DNA of 64,000 bases from Pseudemcibacter aquimaris (GTDB lineage Bacteria; Pseudomonadota; Alphaproteobacteria; Sphingomonadales; Emcibacteraceae): assembly GCF_028869115.1 (NCBI RefSeq), contig NZ_CP079800.1:3013501-3077500 (forward strand). Direction: 5' to 3'. Every line of letters begins with the position of its first letter. Within the stretch, counting starts at the first letter, position 1. A model generated the notes under the pieces. The model was not told the origin of the DNA and made no database searches. It worked only from the letters and a program-made list of their open reading frames with translations. The position numbers and the translations under genes are program-made. Of this stretch, positions 53,910 to 62,212 are shown in pieces.

Positions 53910-55013
53910 ATGAGCGGACCAAAAACACACAGCTGGATAGAAGACCTTGACGTTTACGTGACGGGGAAATCCAAAGCAAAAAGCGAAAAACCACCAGTAA
54001 AGCTTTCTGCAAACGAAAGCGCCCTTGGGCCAAGCCCAAAAGCCATGCACGCATATAGAAATGCGAGCGAGGCCCTTCATCGTTATCCTGACCCTGTTTA
54101 TAATGATCTGCGTGATGCCATTGCCCATAAAAACAATATCGACAAATCCCGTATTGTTTGTGGTGTTGGCTCAGATGAAATTTTAAAACTTGCCTGTCGT
54201 GCCTATATGTCACCGGGTGATGAGGCCCTTTTCGTCGCACACAGTTTTTCAATGTATCCTATTGCCGTCACCAGTGTTGGCGGCGTTCCGATTGAAGTGG
54301 AAGATACAAATTACACCGCAGATGTGGATAAAATTCTTGCGGCCGTTACGGACAAAACGAAAATTATATTCATCGCAAACCCGAATAACCCAACAGGGAC
54401 ATATATCCCAATGAGCGAGATTGAAAGATTATGGAAAAACATTCCTGATCATATCTTGCTTGTGTTGGATGCGGCATACGCCGAGTTTATCCGCGAAGAC
54501 GATTATGACGCCGGTATTGATCTTGTTGAAAGATCAAACAATGTGCTTATGACACGTACCTTTTCAAAATTATATGGTCTTGCGGCATTGCGTCTTGGTT
54601 GGGGTTATGCCTGTAAAGAAATTGCAGAAACACTCGATAAAATTCGCGACCCATTTAATGTGCCATCAAGCGCGCAGATCGCTGGCGTCGAAGCATTGAA
54701 TGATACGGAATTTGAAGAAAAAGCATATACCCATAATGAAACATGGCGCACTTGGTTAAGTGATGAACTCGCCGCATTAGAACTTGAGGTTATCCCAAGC
54801 CAAACCAATTTCATTCTGTTTAAATTTAATGATGATGAGAAATCAGCAACAGCCGCCAATGAATATCTGTTAAACGAGGGATATATCCTGCGTCACTATA
54901 GTGGACAGGGGTTGGAAAAATTCCTAAGGTTAACTGTCGGTACAGAAGAAGAAAATAAAGAAGTGATCCGTTTGCTTAAAGCGTTTCTGGAAAAAATAAA
55001 TGGAAATTTATAA
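53910..55013 (+). CDS. hisC: Histidinol-phosphate aminotransferase
   Basis: This class I/II PLP aminotransferase has the HisC layout: KLSANESALGPSPKA near the N-terminus, VGSDEILKLACRAY, ANPNNPTGTYI, and the Schiff-base Lys220 in TFSKLYGLAALRLGW. It transaminates imidazole-acetol phosphate in histidine synthesis and in many Alphaproteobacteria also serves aromatic amino-acid synthesis. The hisC-tyrA pairing supports that dual use. It overlaps tyrA by 14 bases. The 185-base gap to metX shows no other clear feature. Confidence 0.93.
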   Translation: MSGPKTHSWIEDLDVYVTGKSKAKSEKPPVKLSANESALGPSPKAMHAYRNASEALHRYPDPVYNDLRDAIAHKNNIDKSRIVCGVGSDEILKLACRAYMSPGDEALFVAHSFSMYPIAVTSVGGVPIEVEDTNYTADVDKILAAVTDKTKIIFIANPNNPTGTYIPMSEIERLWKNIPDHILLVLDAAYAEFIREDDYDAGIDLVERSNNVLMTRTFSKLYGLAALRLGWGYACKEIAETLDKIRDPFNVPSSAQIAGVEALNDTEFEEKAYTHNETWRTWLSDELAALELEVIPSQTNFILFKFNDDEKSATAANEYLLNEGYILRHYSGQGLEKFLRLTVGTEEENKEVIRLLKAFLEKINGNL

Positions 55014-55914
55014 TCAAATCACCATCATCGGGCTAGGCCTTATCGGGTCATCCCTCGCGCGCGGCATCAAGGATAAAGAACTAACCGAAAAACTGGTTGG
55101 TTTTGATATCAACCCGGATTATCAAAAACAGATTTTAGACTTAAATCTGGTTGATGTATTATGTGACAAAATCACTGATGCTGTGAAAGATGCTGACCTT
55201 GTCATTCTGGCAACACCCGTGGGCACATACGCTGAAATTGGTAAAGAAATTGCGGATCATCTAAAAGAAGGCGCAACCCTTTCCGATGTTGGTAGTGTTA
55301 AATCATCCGTTCTTGCATCGCTTGAAGATATCGTGCCGGAACATGTGCATTTAATCCCTGCTCATCCCGTGGCAGGTACAGAACAATCAGGACCTGATGC
55401 CGGTTTCGCGAGCCTGTTTCATGATCGTTGGGCCATTATCACACCACCAAAAGGTGCTGACGAGAACGCAGTGAAAATGTTAGAGACACTTTGGAAAGAG
55501 CTGGGCAGTAATATTGAAATAATGGATGCAGATCACCATGACAGGGTTCTGGCGATCACAAGTCACATTCCCCATTTGATTGCTTATAATATCGTAAGCA
55601 CAGCACGTGACCTGGAAGATGTGACAAAATCCGAAGTGATTAAATTTTCGGCAGGTGGTTTTCGTGATTTTACCCGTATTGCGGCGTCCGACCCGACCAT
55701 GTGGCGTGATGTGTTTTTAAATAATAAAGATGCCGTACTTGAAATGCTTGGCCGTTTCAGCGAAGACCTAACGGCACTGCAACGGGCCATCCGTTGGGGC
55801 GACGGCGATCAATTATTTGAACTGTTTGAAAAAACACGCCGCATCAGACGTCAAATTATTGATGCCGGTCAGGACGAGGACGCACCGGATTTTGGCCGTC
55901 ATCACGACGATTGA
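55000..55914 (+). CDS. Prephenate/arogenate dehydrogenase (TyrA/TyrC)
   Basis: The Rossmann motif IIGLGLIGSSLARGIKD (residues 9-25), the LILATPVGTYAEIGKEI segment, LSDVGSVKSSVL and the catalytic HPVAGTEQSGPDAGF mark a TyrA-family dehydrogenase. It oxidises prephenate or arogenate toward tyrosine. It has no chorismate mutase domain. Its start overlaps hisC, and it ends against the convergent DUF2125 gene with adjacent stops. Prephenate versus arogenate preference cannot be decided here. Confidence 0.92.
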   Translation: MEIYNQITIIGLGLIGSSLARGIKDKELTEKLVGFDINPDYQKQILDLNLVDVLCDKITDAVKDADLVILATPVGTYAEIGKEIADHLKEGATLSDVGSVKSSVLASLEDIVPEHVHLIPAHPVAGTEQSGPDAGFASLFHDRWAIITPPKGADENAVKMLETLWKELGSNIEIMDADHHDRVLAITSHIPHLIAYNIVSTARDLEDVTKSEVIKFSAGGFRDFTRIAASDPTMWRDVFLNNKDAVLEMLGRFSEDLTALQRAIRWGDGDQLFELFEKTRRIRRQIIDAGQDEDAPDFGRHHDD

Positions 55915-56958
55915 TTATTCAATAACAGCCGGTAATTCCATGACCATAATCGGTCCAACATACATCTGACCATTTTGCATGCTGATGGATAGTGGCACAG
56001 TTTCAGTTGCAGTGTTGTTTTCTGCTTCTGATCTTAACATCATACGTGCAACATCCGGTAAATTTTCATTTTCTGACAATCTTCTGAATACTTCAGAAAT
56101 GTTTGTGACCTCGGCATCAAACGCGCCAAGTGGTTTCATATTCCGGTCCAAGGTCATATCACCACTGATCTTAATATGCTGATCCGCGGTACCATAAGAA
56201 AATGATTTGATGCTAACGGTGCCCCCTTCATCACGCCACGCGGCTAGACTTTCCACTGTGTAGTCCGGTTGACTGTTTGCATGCAGCATCGTTTCTAATG
56301 TAATCGCGTCAGTTTTATCGCCAAGAATACTATTTGATAATTCAGACAGTAACCCGCCCTTGGATCTAAAATAAACGGCGCGGTTTACCGGCAAATCAAA
56401 ACCGGTCGGTTCTGTGACCTCGCCCGTGTTCCTTCTTAAATGAAACTCCGGTTTTTCAAGATATGATATTTCAAGCCCTTCGCCCGCAAGTCCGTATTGC
56501 CAATTCACCATATCAGCGATAATTGAAAAATTATCTAATTTCTGTGTTTCAGGATTTAAAATCACTGATGACATGATTTTTTCGAAATTCATGCTTAAAT
56601 TCGGATCGCTTAATTCACCAACAACCGCATCCATATAATCCGTGACGATCATAATATGGTTTGGTTTCCATGGTTGATAAACGGCGGCAATTTCAGGAAG
56701 GGTAAAAAGAATTTTTTCACTGCCCATTTTGCCTTCGGGAATGGCAACGTTAAATGTTGTGGCCTCAATCGCGATTTTATAAGGAAAGCCTGACACCGTG
56801 ACATCACCCACATAAAGCTTGATACCGTCTAGTCTCTGTTCGCTTTGTTCAATCCATTCAAGCGTCCTGTTCTTTGCTTCACCCGCAAGATGAAACCAGA
56901 AAAAACTGTAAGCCGCAATAAGCGCAAAAACTGAACCAAATATAACCTTTATTCGCAT
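55915..56958 (-). CDS. DUF2125-domain envelope protein
   Basis: An N-terminal hydrophobic segment (RIKVIFGSVFALIAAYSFFWF) anchors the protein. The DUF2125 region follows with its usual pattern (GDVTVSGFPYKIAIEATTFNV, residues 50-72) and extended beta-like stretches to the end. The family is alphaproteobacterial and its role unknown; the fold recalls long lipid-binding or AsmA-like envelope proteins, but that is only suggestive. I chose the ATG at 56958, with GGGAAA upstream; a longer frame adds 11 residues. A hairpin just upstream ends the previous minus-strand gene. Confidence 0.82.
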   Translation of the reverse strand: MRIKVIFGSVFALIAAYSFFWFHLAGEAKNRTLEWIEQSEQRLDGIKLYVGDVTVSGFPYKIAIEATTFNVAIPEGKMGSEKILFTLPEIAAVYQPWKPNHIMIVTDYMDAVVGELSDPNLSMNFEKIMSSVILNPETQKLDNFSIIADMVNWQYGLAGEGLEISYLEKPEFHLRRNTGEVTEPTGFDLPVNRAVYFRSKGGLLSELSNSILGDKTDAITLETMLHANSQPDYTVESLAAWRDEGGTVSIKSFSYGTADQHIKISGDMTLDRNMKPLGAFDAEVTNISEVFRRLSENENLPDVARMMLRSEAENNTATETVPLSISMQNGQMYVGPIMVMELPAVIE

Positions 56959-56973
56959 AAAAATTTTCCCATA

Positions 56974-57003
56974 AAAAAAGAGGCGTATCAAACCGCCTCT
57001 TTT
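56974..57003 (-). terminator. Intrinsic terminator after the outer-membrane barrel gene
   Basis: AGAGGCG-TATCAAAC-CGCCTCT forms a hairpin. On the minus strand it is followed by TTTTTTTAT, so it ends the transcript of the barrel gene whose stop is at 57025. The plus-strand T tract is short. Confidence 0.85.
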
Positions 57004-57024
57004 AATAGCCTATTTTTTATCCGA

Positions 57025-57696
57025 TCAAAAACGATAATTAAGTCCAAATGAAATCACAGGATAGATTTTCAAATATTTAATTTCATCTGTGTCGCGGAAA
57101 TCCTGTTCCGCTTGCGCGATGTTATCTTGCAACGCAGCATCATTTGAAAGCGTGCCGCCCGTAGATGTAATATCAAGTTTTGGTTTGCCTGCAAGCATCA
57201 CCCCAAGGTCAATGGCATATGACCAACCAGTATCATCAGAAAGCGGGTTACCCCATCCAATGCCAAGGTAAGGTGCAACTTTTGTGAATTCAATATCAGC
57301 CGTTAAGGTTCCAACCTCTGCCGCGGTATAAATGGTATCATCAATTTCATATGAGTTACTTGGAAGCGCAATACCGGCAAGCTTATTATTATTAATCATA
57401 GCGCCACCAGTGATACGAAACGAGCTATCCGTTACAAACCAATCAGCAAGCGCGGAATAACTATTCAGTTTTAAATCAAGATCATAATCATTGCCTTCGA
57501 CGTCGACTTCTGTTCCGAATTTGAAATAATTTGCACCGACACGCATGTTTACACGGTCAGCCACTTCGAATGTGGCCTCAAGCCCCGCACCGAGTGTCCC
57601 TGCCTTAAGCCCAAGTGCAACATCACCCGGCGCCGCCAATGACGCCTGCATCATGCCTGTGACAGATAACAAAAATATCGCAATAATTCTTTTCAT
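57025..57696 (-). CDS. Outer-membrane beta-barrel protein
   Basis: A cleavable signal peptide (RIIAIFLLSVTGMMQASLAAPG) is followed by alternating strands (DRVNMRVGANYFKFG, LKLNSYSALADWF, FRITGGAMI, APYLGIGWGNPL, GWSYAIDLGVML) and a terminal Phe (SFGLNYRF), the signal for insertion by the BAM complex. About eight strands are likely. The function is unknown. The ATG at 57696 follows GGAGC at good spacing; an upstream ATG adds four residues. It is a single gene with its own terminator. Confidence 0.87.
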   Translation of the reverse strand: MKRIIAIFLLSVTGMMQASLAAPGDVALGLKAGTLGAGLEATFEVADRVNMRVGANYFKFGTEVDVEGNDYDLDLKLNSYSALADWFVTDSSFRITGGAMINNNKLAGIALPSNSYEIDDTIYTAAEVGTLTADIEFTKVAPYLGIGWGNPLSDDTGWSYAIDLGVMLAGKPKLDITSTGGTLSNDAALQDNIAQAEQDFRDTDEIKYLKIYPVISFGLNYRF

Positions 57697-57769
57697 GAAG
57701 TGCTCCAAAAATACCCTATAGATAAAGGATACCCCGCAATTATGAATGATTGGTGAAGATTACTTAAAG

Positions 57770-58474
57770 TTATTGAGTTTCAAGCAATTTTTTACTGGCG
57801 ATTTCAATTTTTTCTTCGAGTAGTTCCATGAATTCCTTTTTCGCCAGTCCCGGCTCAATAGGATCAAGGAAATCAAATACAATCGTACCGCCAGATACAA
57901 GATGCCCCTTCTTAGGCCAGTACACACCAGAATTAAGAGCAACAGGAATTACAGGAACCTTGGTAAATTTATAGGTACCATAAATTCCCGATTGATATTT
58001 TACATCCGCACCGGGAAGCGTACGTGACCCTTCTGGGAAAATAATAAGCTGTCTTCCATCTTCGATGGCACTTGCTGATTTCTGCATCATGTCCTTTAAC
58101 GCTTTAAGTCCGCCTTCACGGTCAACCGGGATCATGCCCGTATTTTTACAAAACTGACCATATAGCGGAATTTTCAGCAGTTCTTTTTTCATAATAAATG
58201 CAGGATGCGAAACAATCGTATGCATCACAAATGTATCAAAGGATGACTGGTGCTTCATAGCAAGGAACCCACCGCCCACTGGCACGTTTTCAAGCCCTCT
58301 TACTTCTAACTTGATATTCATGATGGTTTTTAAAATCACCAATACACCATGTGACCACCACCGTTGACAGGTAATAAGCGCATCCCTGGATAACCAGAAA
58401 AATGGCACATAAAGTATACAGAACAAAGCCGTCCACAGGTAAAATACCACCTTAAACAAACCGGACCTGAGCAT
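57770..58474 (-). CDS. plsC: 1-acyl-sn-glycerol-3-phosphate acyltransferase
   Basis: The acyltransferase motifs are clear: MKHQSSFDTF (HX4D), the substrate-binding FPEGSRTLPG, and VPVIPVALNSGVYW. An N-terminal membrane helix (FKVVFYLWTALFCILYVPFFWL) anchors it to the inner membrane. It makes phosphatidic acid. It is the last gene of the ftsE-ftsX-ydcF-plsC run, 35 bases after ydcF. This is a second PlsC-type domain, distinct from the one in the aas fusion. Confidence 0.93.
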   Translation of the reverse strand: MLRSGLFKVVFYLWTALFCILYVPFFWLSRDALITCQRWWSHGVLVILKTIMNIKLEVRGLENVPVGGGFLAMKHQSSFDTFVMHTIVSHPAFIMKKELLKIPLYGQFCKNTGMIPVDREGGLKALKDMMQKSASAIEDGRQLIIFPEGSRTLPGADVKYQSGIYGTYKFTKVPVIPVALNSGVYWPKKGHLVSGGTIVFDFLDPIEPGLAKKEFMELLEEKIEIASKKLLETQ

Positions 58475-58509
58475 TAGGGCTTTTCCTCTCTAAATTCTTA
58501 TGCGCTATT

Positions 58510-59073
58510 TTAAGTGTAAATTTCACTTGATATGCGTGAGCGAAGCAGGCTGATAATATATTTGCTATATTCCTGTGACAAGTTGAAATAATTAATGTTT
58601 TCAGGACGCCATGAACCAACCGGATGTTCGATCAGTTTTACATCAGGCATAAATCGTCTGAATTCCACCATAGCACGTGGCATATGTTCTAAACTTGTGA
58701 CCACACGAATGCTTTCAATATCATGTTCACCAACCCAGGTCAGTGTTTCCAGTGCATTGCCTACTGTATCAACGGCTTGCTTACCAATTTCCACACAGCA
58801 ATCTGACATTTCCTGACTTGTTCCCAGCAAGGCAATCAATTCAGTTCTTGTCACTTTACTATCAACTCCGGATACATAAAGCTTGTCACCCATTTTTTCT
58901 TCTAATAATTTTCCGGCGACATCAAGACGGTTTTTTCCACCCGTAAGCACCACAATTGCGTCCGATCTTTCTTCCAGATTGGTCATATTATTTGAAAGCT
59001 TATTGATGAACCACACATACCCACCAAGCCACATCAGAAACGCAATCAATATAAAGGCAAGAATGGATCGCAT
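58510..59073 (-). CDS. YdcF/DUF218-family protein
   Basis: An N-terminal membrane segment (ILAFILIAFLMWLGGYVWF) is followed by a DUF218 Rossmann-like domain with the VVLTGGKNRL opening (about residues 45-54), KLYVSGVD, and RVVTSLEHMPRAMVEFRR. Relatives include SanA and ElyC, implicated in envelope and peptidoglycan integrity. It sits three bases after ftsX and before plsC, supporting an envelope role. Confidence 0.85.
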   Translation of the reverse strand: MRSILAFILIAFLMWLGGYVWFINKLSNNMTNLEERSDAIVVLTGGKNRLDVAGKLLEEKMGDKLYVSGVDSKVTRTELIALLGTSQEMSDCCVEIGKQAVDTVGNALETLTWVGEHDIESIRVVTSLEHMPRAMVEFRRFMPDVKLIEHPVGSWRPENINYFNLSQEYSKYIISLLRSRISSEIYT

Positions 59074-59076
59074 CTG

Positions 59077-59958
59077 TTATACCATCCTGCCCAGTTCACG
59101 CATTACAGTGATCCGTGCCGTTAACATGGTTAGACCAGCAAAAATAAGTGGAAATACACAAAGAACAGACATGAGTAAGAACGGGAAAGTCGGCATTTCA
59201 ACAAGACCCGCTGATATGTTCTTCACCATCACAAACAAAATATAAACGGTGATAAACGCAATTAATAATCCACCAATGCCCCCTTTTAAACCATATGACA
59301 TAAAACGGTCCTGATAAGCACGTGCAATCATCTGGTCCTGAGCACCCATCAAATGCATAATTTCAATCGTTTTTTTATGTTCCGCCATGCTGGATTTTGT
59401 ACCAAATATCACGATACAAATGGATGCAACTAAGATCATCACTAAAATTCCGAGCGCCGTATATTCTACGGTGTTGGCAAGTCTCATAAAATGACTAAGC
59501 CATTTTGCATGATCATCAAGATACACATTGGGGCTTATATCCTTTAATTTGCTTTCAAGAGCGTCCAGATTTACATAGGCCGCTTCTGATGTTTCAACAT
59601 CCAGCATCGCCGGAATTGGCAAATCATCAGTAATATTGCCCGCGCCAAGCCATGGTTCTAACAGCGCAGAAATTTCATTTTCCGACAAAATTCTAACCGA
59701 TGTGATGCCTGGCGTCTTTCTTAATTCGTTTTGAATTTCCAACGCTTCCGCGACGATTACTGAATTATCCTCGCCTGTGATTTGTACAGTTATTCGCCCT
59801 TGTAAAGAGCTTGCCCACTCATCAAAACCCGAATGCAACAGAATACTGCTAGCGCCAGCAAGAACACTTAAATAAACCATGATCATCATGGCCCAAGGTA
59901 ATAATTTTGTTGCCTCTCGCGATTTCACATTGGGTAAAAAATCAAAAGAAGGTTTCAC
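59077..59958 (-). CDS. ftsX: Cell-division protein FtsX
   Basis: Four membrane segments flank a large first periplasmic loop (residues about 45-165) and a small second one, the FtsX layout. The ENEISALLEPWLG segment in the loop and TKSSMAEHKKTIEIMHLMGAQDQMIARAYQDRF (cytoplasmic) are family marks. With FtsE it forms an ABC-like complex that couples cell-division signals to periplasmic peptidoglycan hydrolases. It overlaps ftsE by four bases. The signature is weaker than in FtsE but the context settles it. Confidence 0.93.
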   Translation of the reverse strand: MKPSFDFLPNVKSREATKLLPWAMMIMVYLSVLAGASSILLHSGFDEWASSLQGRITVQITGEDNSVIVAEALEIQNELRKTPGITSVRILSENEISALLEPWLGAGNITDDLPIPAMLDVETSEAAYVNLDALESKLKDISPNVYLDDHAKWLSHFMRLANTVEYTALGILVMILVASICIVIFGTKSSMAEHKKTIEIMHLMGAQDQMIARAYQDRFMSYGLKGGIGGLLIAFITVYILFVMVKNISAGLVEMPTFPFLLMSVLCVFPLIFAGLTMLTARITVMRELGRMV

Positions 59959-60665
59959 GGCCTGATACCCCCTTTATTATTCAGAAATTCAGCCGGACTT
60001 TTCGTTCCCGGAAGATAGTTTAATTCACCTTTTTCAAGATGTAATCGTGGCGCACCAATTTTTTCAACAAGCGCATTATCATGGGTTGCGATAACAATCG
60101 TCGTGCCAAGTTTATTAAGCTCAACAAATAAATACATCAATCGTTCTGCCATATCCGGATCAACGTTCCCTGTTGGCTCGTCAGCAAGCAGAATGTCAGG
60201 CCTTCTGATCACCGCTCTTGCGATGGCTACGCGCTGTTTTTCACCACCAGATAATGCATTAGGATAGGCTTGCATTCGTTTTTCAAGCCCGACCCACGCA
60301 AGCAATTCTTCCACATGTTCAACGATTTGCGCGCCTGTACCGCCGGCAATTCTTAATGGCAGTGCCACATTATCAATGGCCGACATATGATCTAATAATC
60401 TGAAATCCTGAAAAACAACACCAATTCGGCGCCTTAATTTCGGAAGATCTTGTCTGTCAGCCTTGGCTACATCACGGCCAAACATAAAAATTTCACCGCT
60501 TAATGGGCGGTGCGCAAGATAAAGTAACTTAAGCAGGGATGTTTTTCCCGCGCCACTAGGGCCGGTTAGAAAGTGCATAGAACCAGGTTCAAGCTTGAAA
60601 GAAATATCTTTCAAGACATCATGGCCCTTATTATATCCCATTCTTACGTTTCTAAACTCAACCAA
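59955..60665 (-). CDS. ftsE: Cell-division ATP-binding protein FtsE
   Basis: This is an ABC ATPase with Walker A GPSGAGKT (residues 35-42), the signature LSGGEKQRVAIARA, Walker B ILLADEPTGNVDP, and the switch His in ATHDNAL. FtsE pairs with FtsX at the division site. It is the first gene of the ftsE-ftsX-ydcF-plsC operon and diverges from the zinc-ribbon gene; the 272-base gap between them holds the two promoters and no other feature I can support. Confidence 0.95.
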   Translation of the reverse strand: MVEFRNVRMGYNKGHDVLKDISFKLEPGSMHFLTGPSGAGKTSLLKLLYLAHRPLSGEIFMFGRDVAKADRQDLPKLRRRIGVVFQDFRLLDHMSAIDNVALPLRIAGGTGAQIVEHVEELLAWVGLEKRMQAYPNALSGGEKQRVAIARAVIRRPDILLADEPTGNVDPDMAERLMYLFVELNKLGTTIVIATHDNALVEKIGAPRLHLEKGELNYLPGTKSPAEFLNNKGGIRP

Positions 60666-60937
60666 TCGTGGCCCCTATTTTAATATTCATTACAGTTTAG
60701 ACCATAATGACCTCAATAATGCAAATTCAATTGGTTGATTTTGTGACAATTCATAAAATGATTTTCATTATTTTGCCATCATCGGAATATAAAACAAATA
60801 ATTGATTGCCATTATATTATTATTTAATGACAATAATGCTTTAGATATTACTGTAATCCTGTTGATAATCGGTACGGTGCATACTATAAGTTTGAATATT
60901 AACTATAAAATATTATTTCGGGGAGCGAATAGCACAA

Positions 60938-61762
60938 ATGATCCTGACATGTCCTGAATGTAAAGCAAGATATGTTGTCAGCCCGCAGGCGTTAATGCCG
61001 CGTGGCCGAACCGTTCGTTGTGCCAAGTGCAAACATAGCTGGTTTGAAGATAAACCAAAAGATGACCTTGAAATCGCACCAACCGAAGAAATAAAAATCG
61101 AAACGCCCCCTGCAGAAGAGCCGGCAGATGATGCAGCCGACAATGAAACGGCAAAAAGCGAGGGTCAAGGCACGCCGGATGATGTCACAGAAGATTTCGA
61201 TTTTCCGATTAGCCAACCTAAGAAAAGAAAAAGACCGATACCAAAAGGATCGAACCTTCCGGCACTGCAGAATCAGAACAAAGGGTCAGGCAAATTAGGA
61301 TGGATATCGCTTGTTATATTTATAACGGCCATCATCAGCTTATTCCTTGTATTTCAGGATAGTATTTCTGAAAAATGGCCTGCGTCAAAAAGACTATATG
61401 CGGCAATTGGTCTTGATAGTTCTGTAAAACCGGTTAAGCCCCCTGCTGAAGAAGAAATAGAAGATCAAGAACCAATAGAAGACCGTCTAAAAATTGGTCC
61501 TCTTCAGCCTCGATTTGAAAGAATTGGCGGCGTGCAGAACCTTGTTATCGCAGGGTATGTCGAAAATATTTCAGGAAAGCCAGAAGAAATTCCTGAATTA
61601 AGGGTAAGGCTTCTTAATGAACGCAAACAGATTTTGAGAAACTGGACCTTTAAGGCAAATGCATTAACAGTAAATGCAGATGAGCAAGTGACTTTTGAAA
61701 CATCCCTTCCAAATTCGCCGGCAGATGCCCGTGATATCAGCGTCACATTTGCAACAAATTAA
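60938..61762 (+). CDS. MJ0042 zinc-ribbon / DUF3426 membrane protein
   Basis: The N-terminal MJ0042 zinc ribbon (CPECKARYVVSPQAL ... RCAKCKHSWF, residues 5-35) is followed by an acidic, low-complexity linker (residues 40-90), a basic patch (KKRKRPIPKG), one membrane segment (about 126-145), and a periplasmic DUF3426-like domain. The architecture is typical of alphaproteobacterial proteins next to ftsE. A regulatory or envelope-sensing role is likely, but none is proven. Confidence 0.88.
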   Translation: MILTCPECKARYVVSPQALMPRGRTVRCAKCKHSWFEDKPKDDLEIAPTEEIKIETPPAEEPADDAADNETAKSEGQGTPDDVTEDFDFPISQPKKRKRPIPKGSNLPALQNQNKGSGKLGWISLVIFITAIISLFLVFQDSISEKWPASKRLYAAIGLDSSVKPVKPPAEEEIEDQEPIEDRLKIGPLQPRFERIGGVQNLVIAGYVENISGKPEEIPELRVRLLNERKQILRNWTFKANALTVNADEQVTFETSLPNSPADARDISVTFATN

Positions 61763-61799
61763 GCGTTAATATATATTCAATACAATTTTAGTAAGTAAA

Positions 61800-61821
61800 G
61801 GTTATAAGAATAATCATAACC
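61800..61821 (+). promoter_or_regulatory. Inverted repeat before the CpdR-like gene
   Basis: GGTTAT-N10-ATAACC is a perfect 6-base-arm inverted repeat ending 16 bases before the ATG. It could be a regulator-binding site or hairpin in the leader. Confidence 0.3.
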
Positions 61822-61837
61822 ACTGGAAATTAATCAA

Positions 61838-62212
61838 ATGGCGCGCATATTAATAGCCGAAGACGAAGTCGCTGTACGAACCTTTATTTGTAGAGCACTT
61901 AAATTAAGAGGGCACGAAACGATCGGCGTGGCCGATGGCGGTGCGGCTGTTGTAGAACTTGAAAACGGTGAATATGATCTTTTACTTACTGATATTATTA
62001 TGCCCGTAATGGACGGTATATCACTTGCCCTTAAAGTCACAGCAGAATATCCCGAACTTCCAATATTGATGATGACAGGTTTTGTCCACGAAAAACAAAA
62101 AGCAAAAGACATTGGCGGGCTAACTCACAATATAATCAGCAAACCATTTTCACTTGATGAAATTTGTCATGCCGTTGATGAAGTTTTAACGGCCAGTAAA
62201 ACGCTGCATTAA
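61838..62212 (+). CDS. Single-domain response regulator, CpdR-like
   Basis: The protein is only a receiver domain: acidic pocket E8/D9/E10, the phospho-acceptor D52 in LLLTDIIMPVMDG, and the conserved Lys in SKPFSLDEI. Its closest look is the alphaproteobacterial CpdR, which controls ClpXP localisation and proteolysis of CtrA in the cell cycle. The distinctive GGLTHNIISKPFSLDEICHAV run supports CpdR over other receivers. Its stop is directly adjacent to the convergent DUF4175 gene. Confidence 0.8.
   Translation: MARILIAEDEVAVRTFICRALKLRGHETIGVADGGAAVVELENGEYDLLLTDIIMPVMDGISLALKVTAEYPELPILMMTGFVHEKQKAKDIGGLTHNIISKPFSLDEICHAVDEVLTASKTLH

Noticed and set aside
53838-54252. Antisense ORFs over the start of hisC
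   Set aside because: They overlap a well-supported gene, have no Shine-Dalgarno or recognisable domain, and look like reading-frame shadows.
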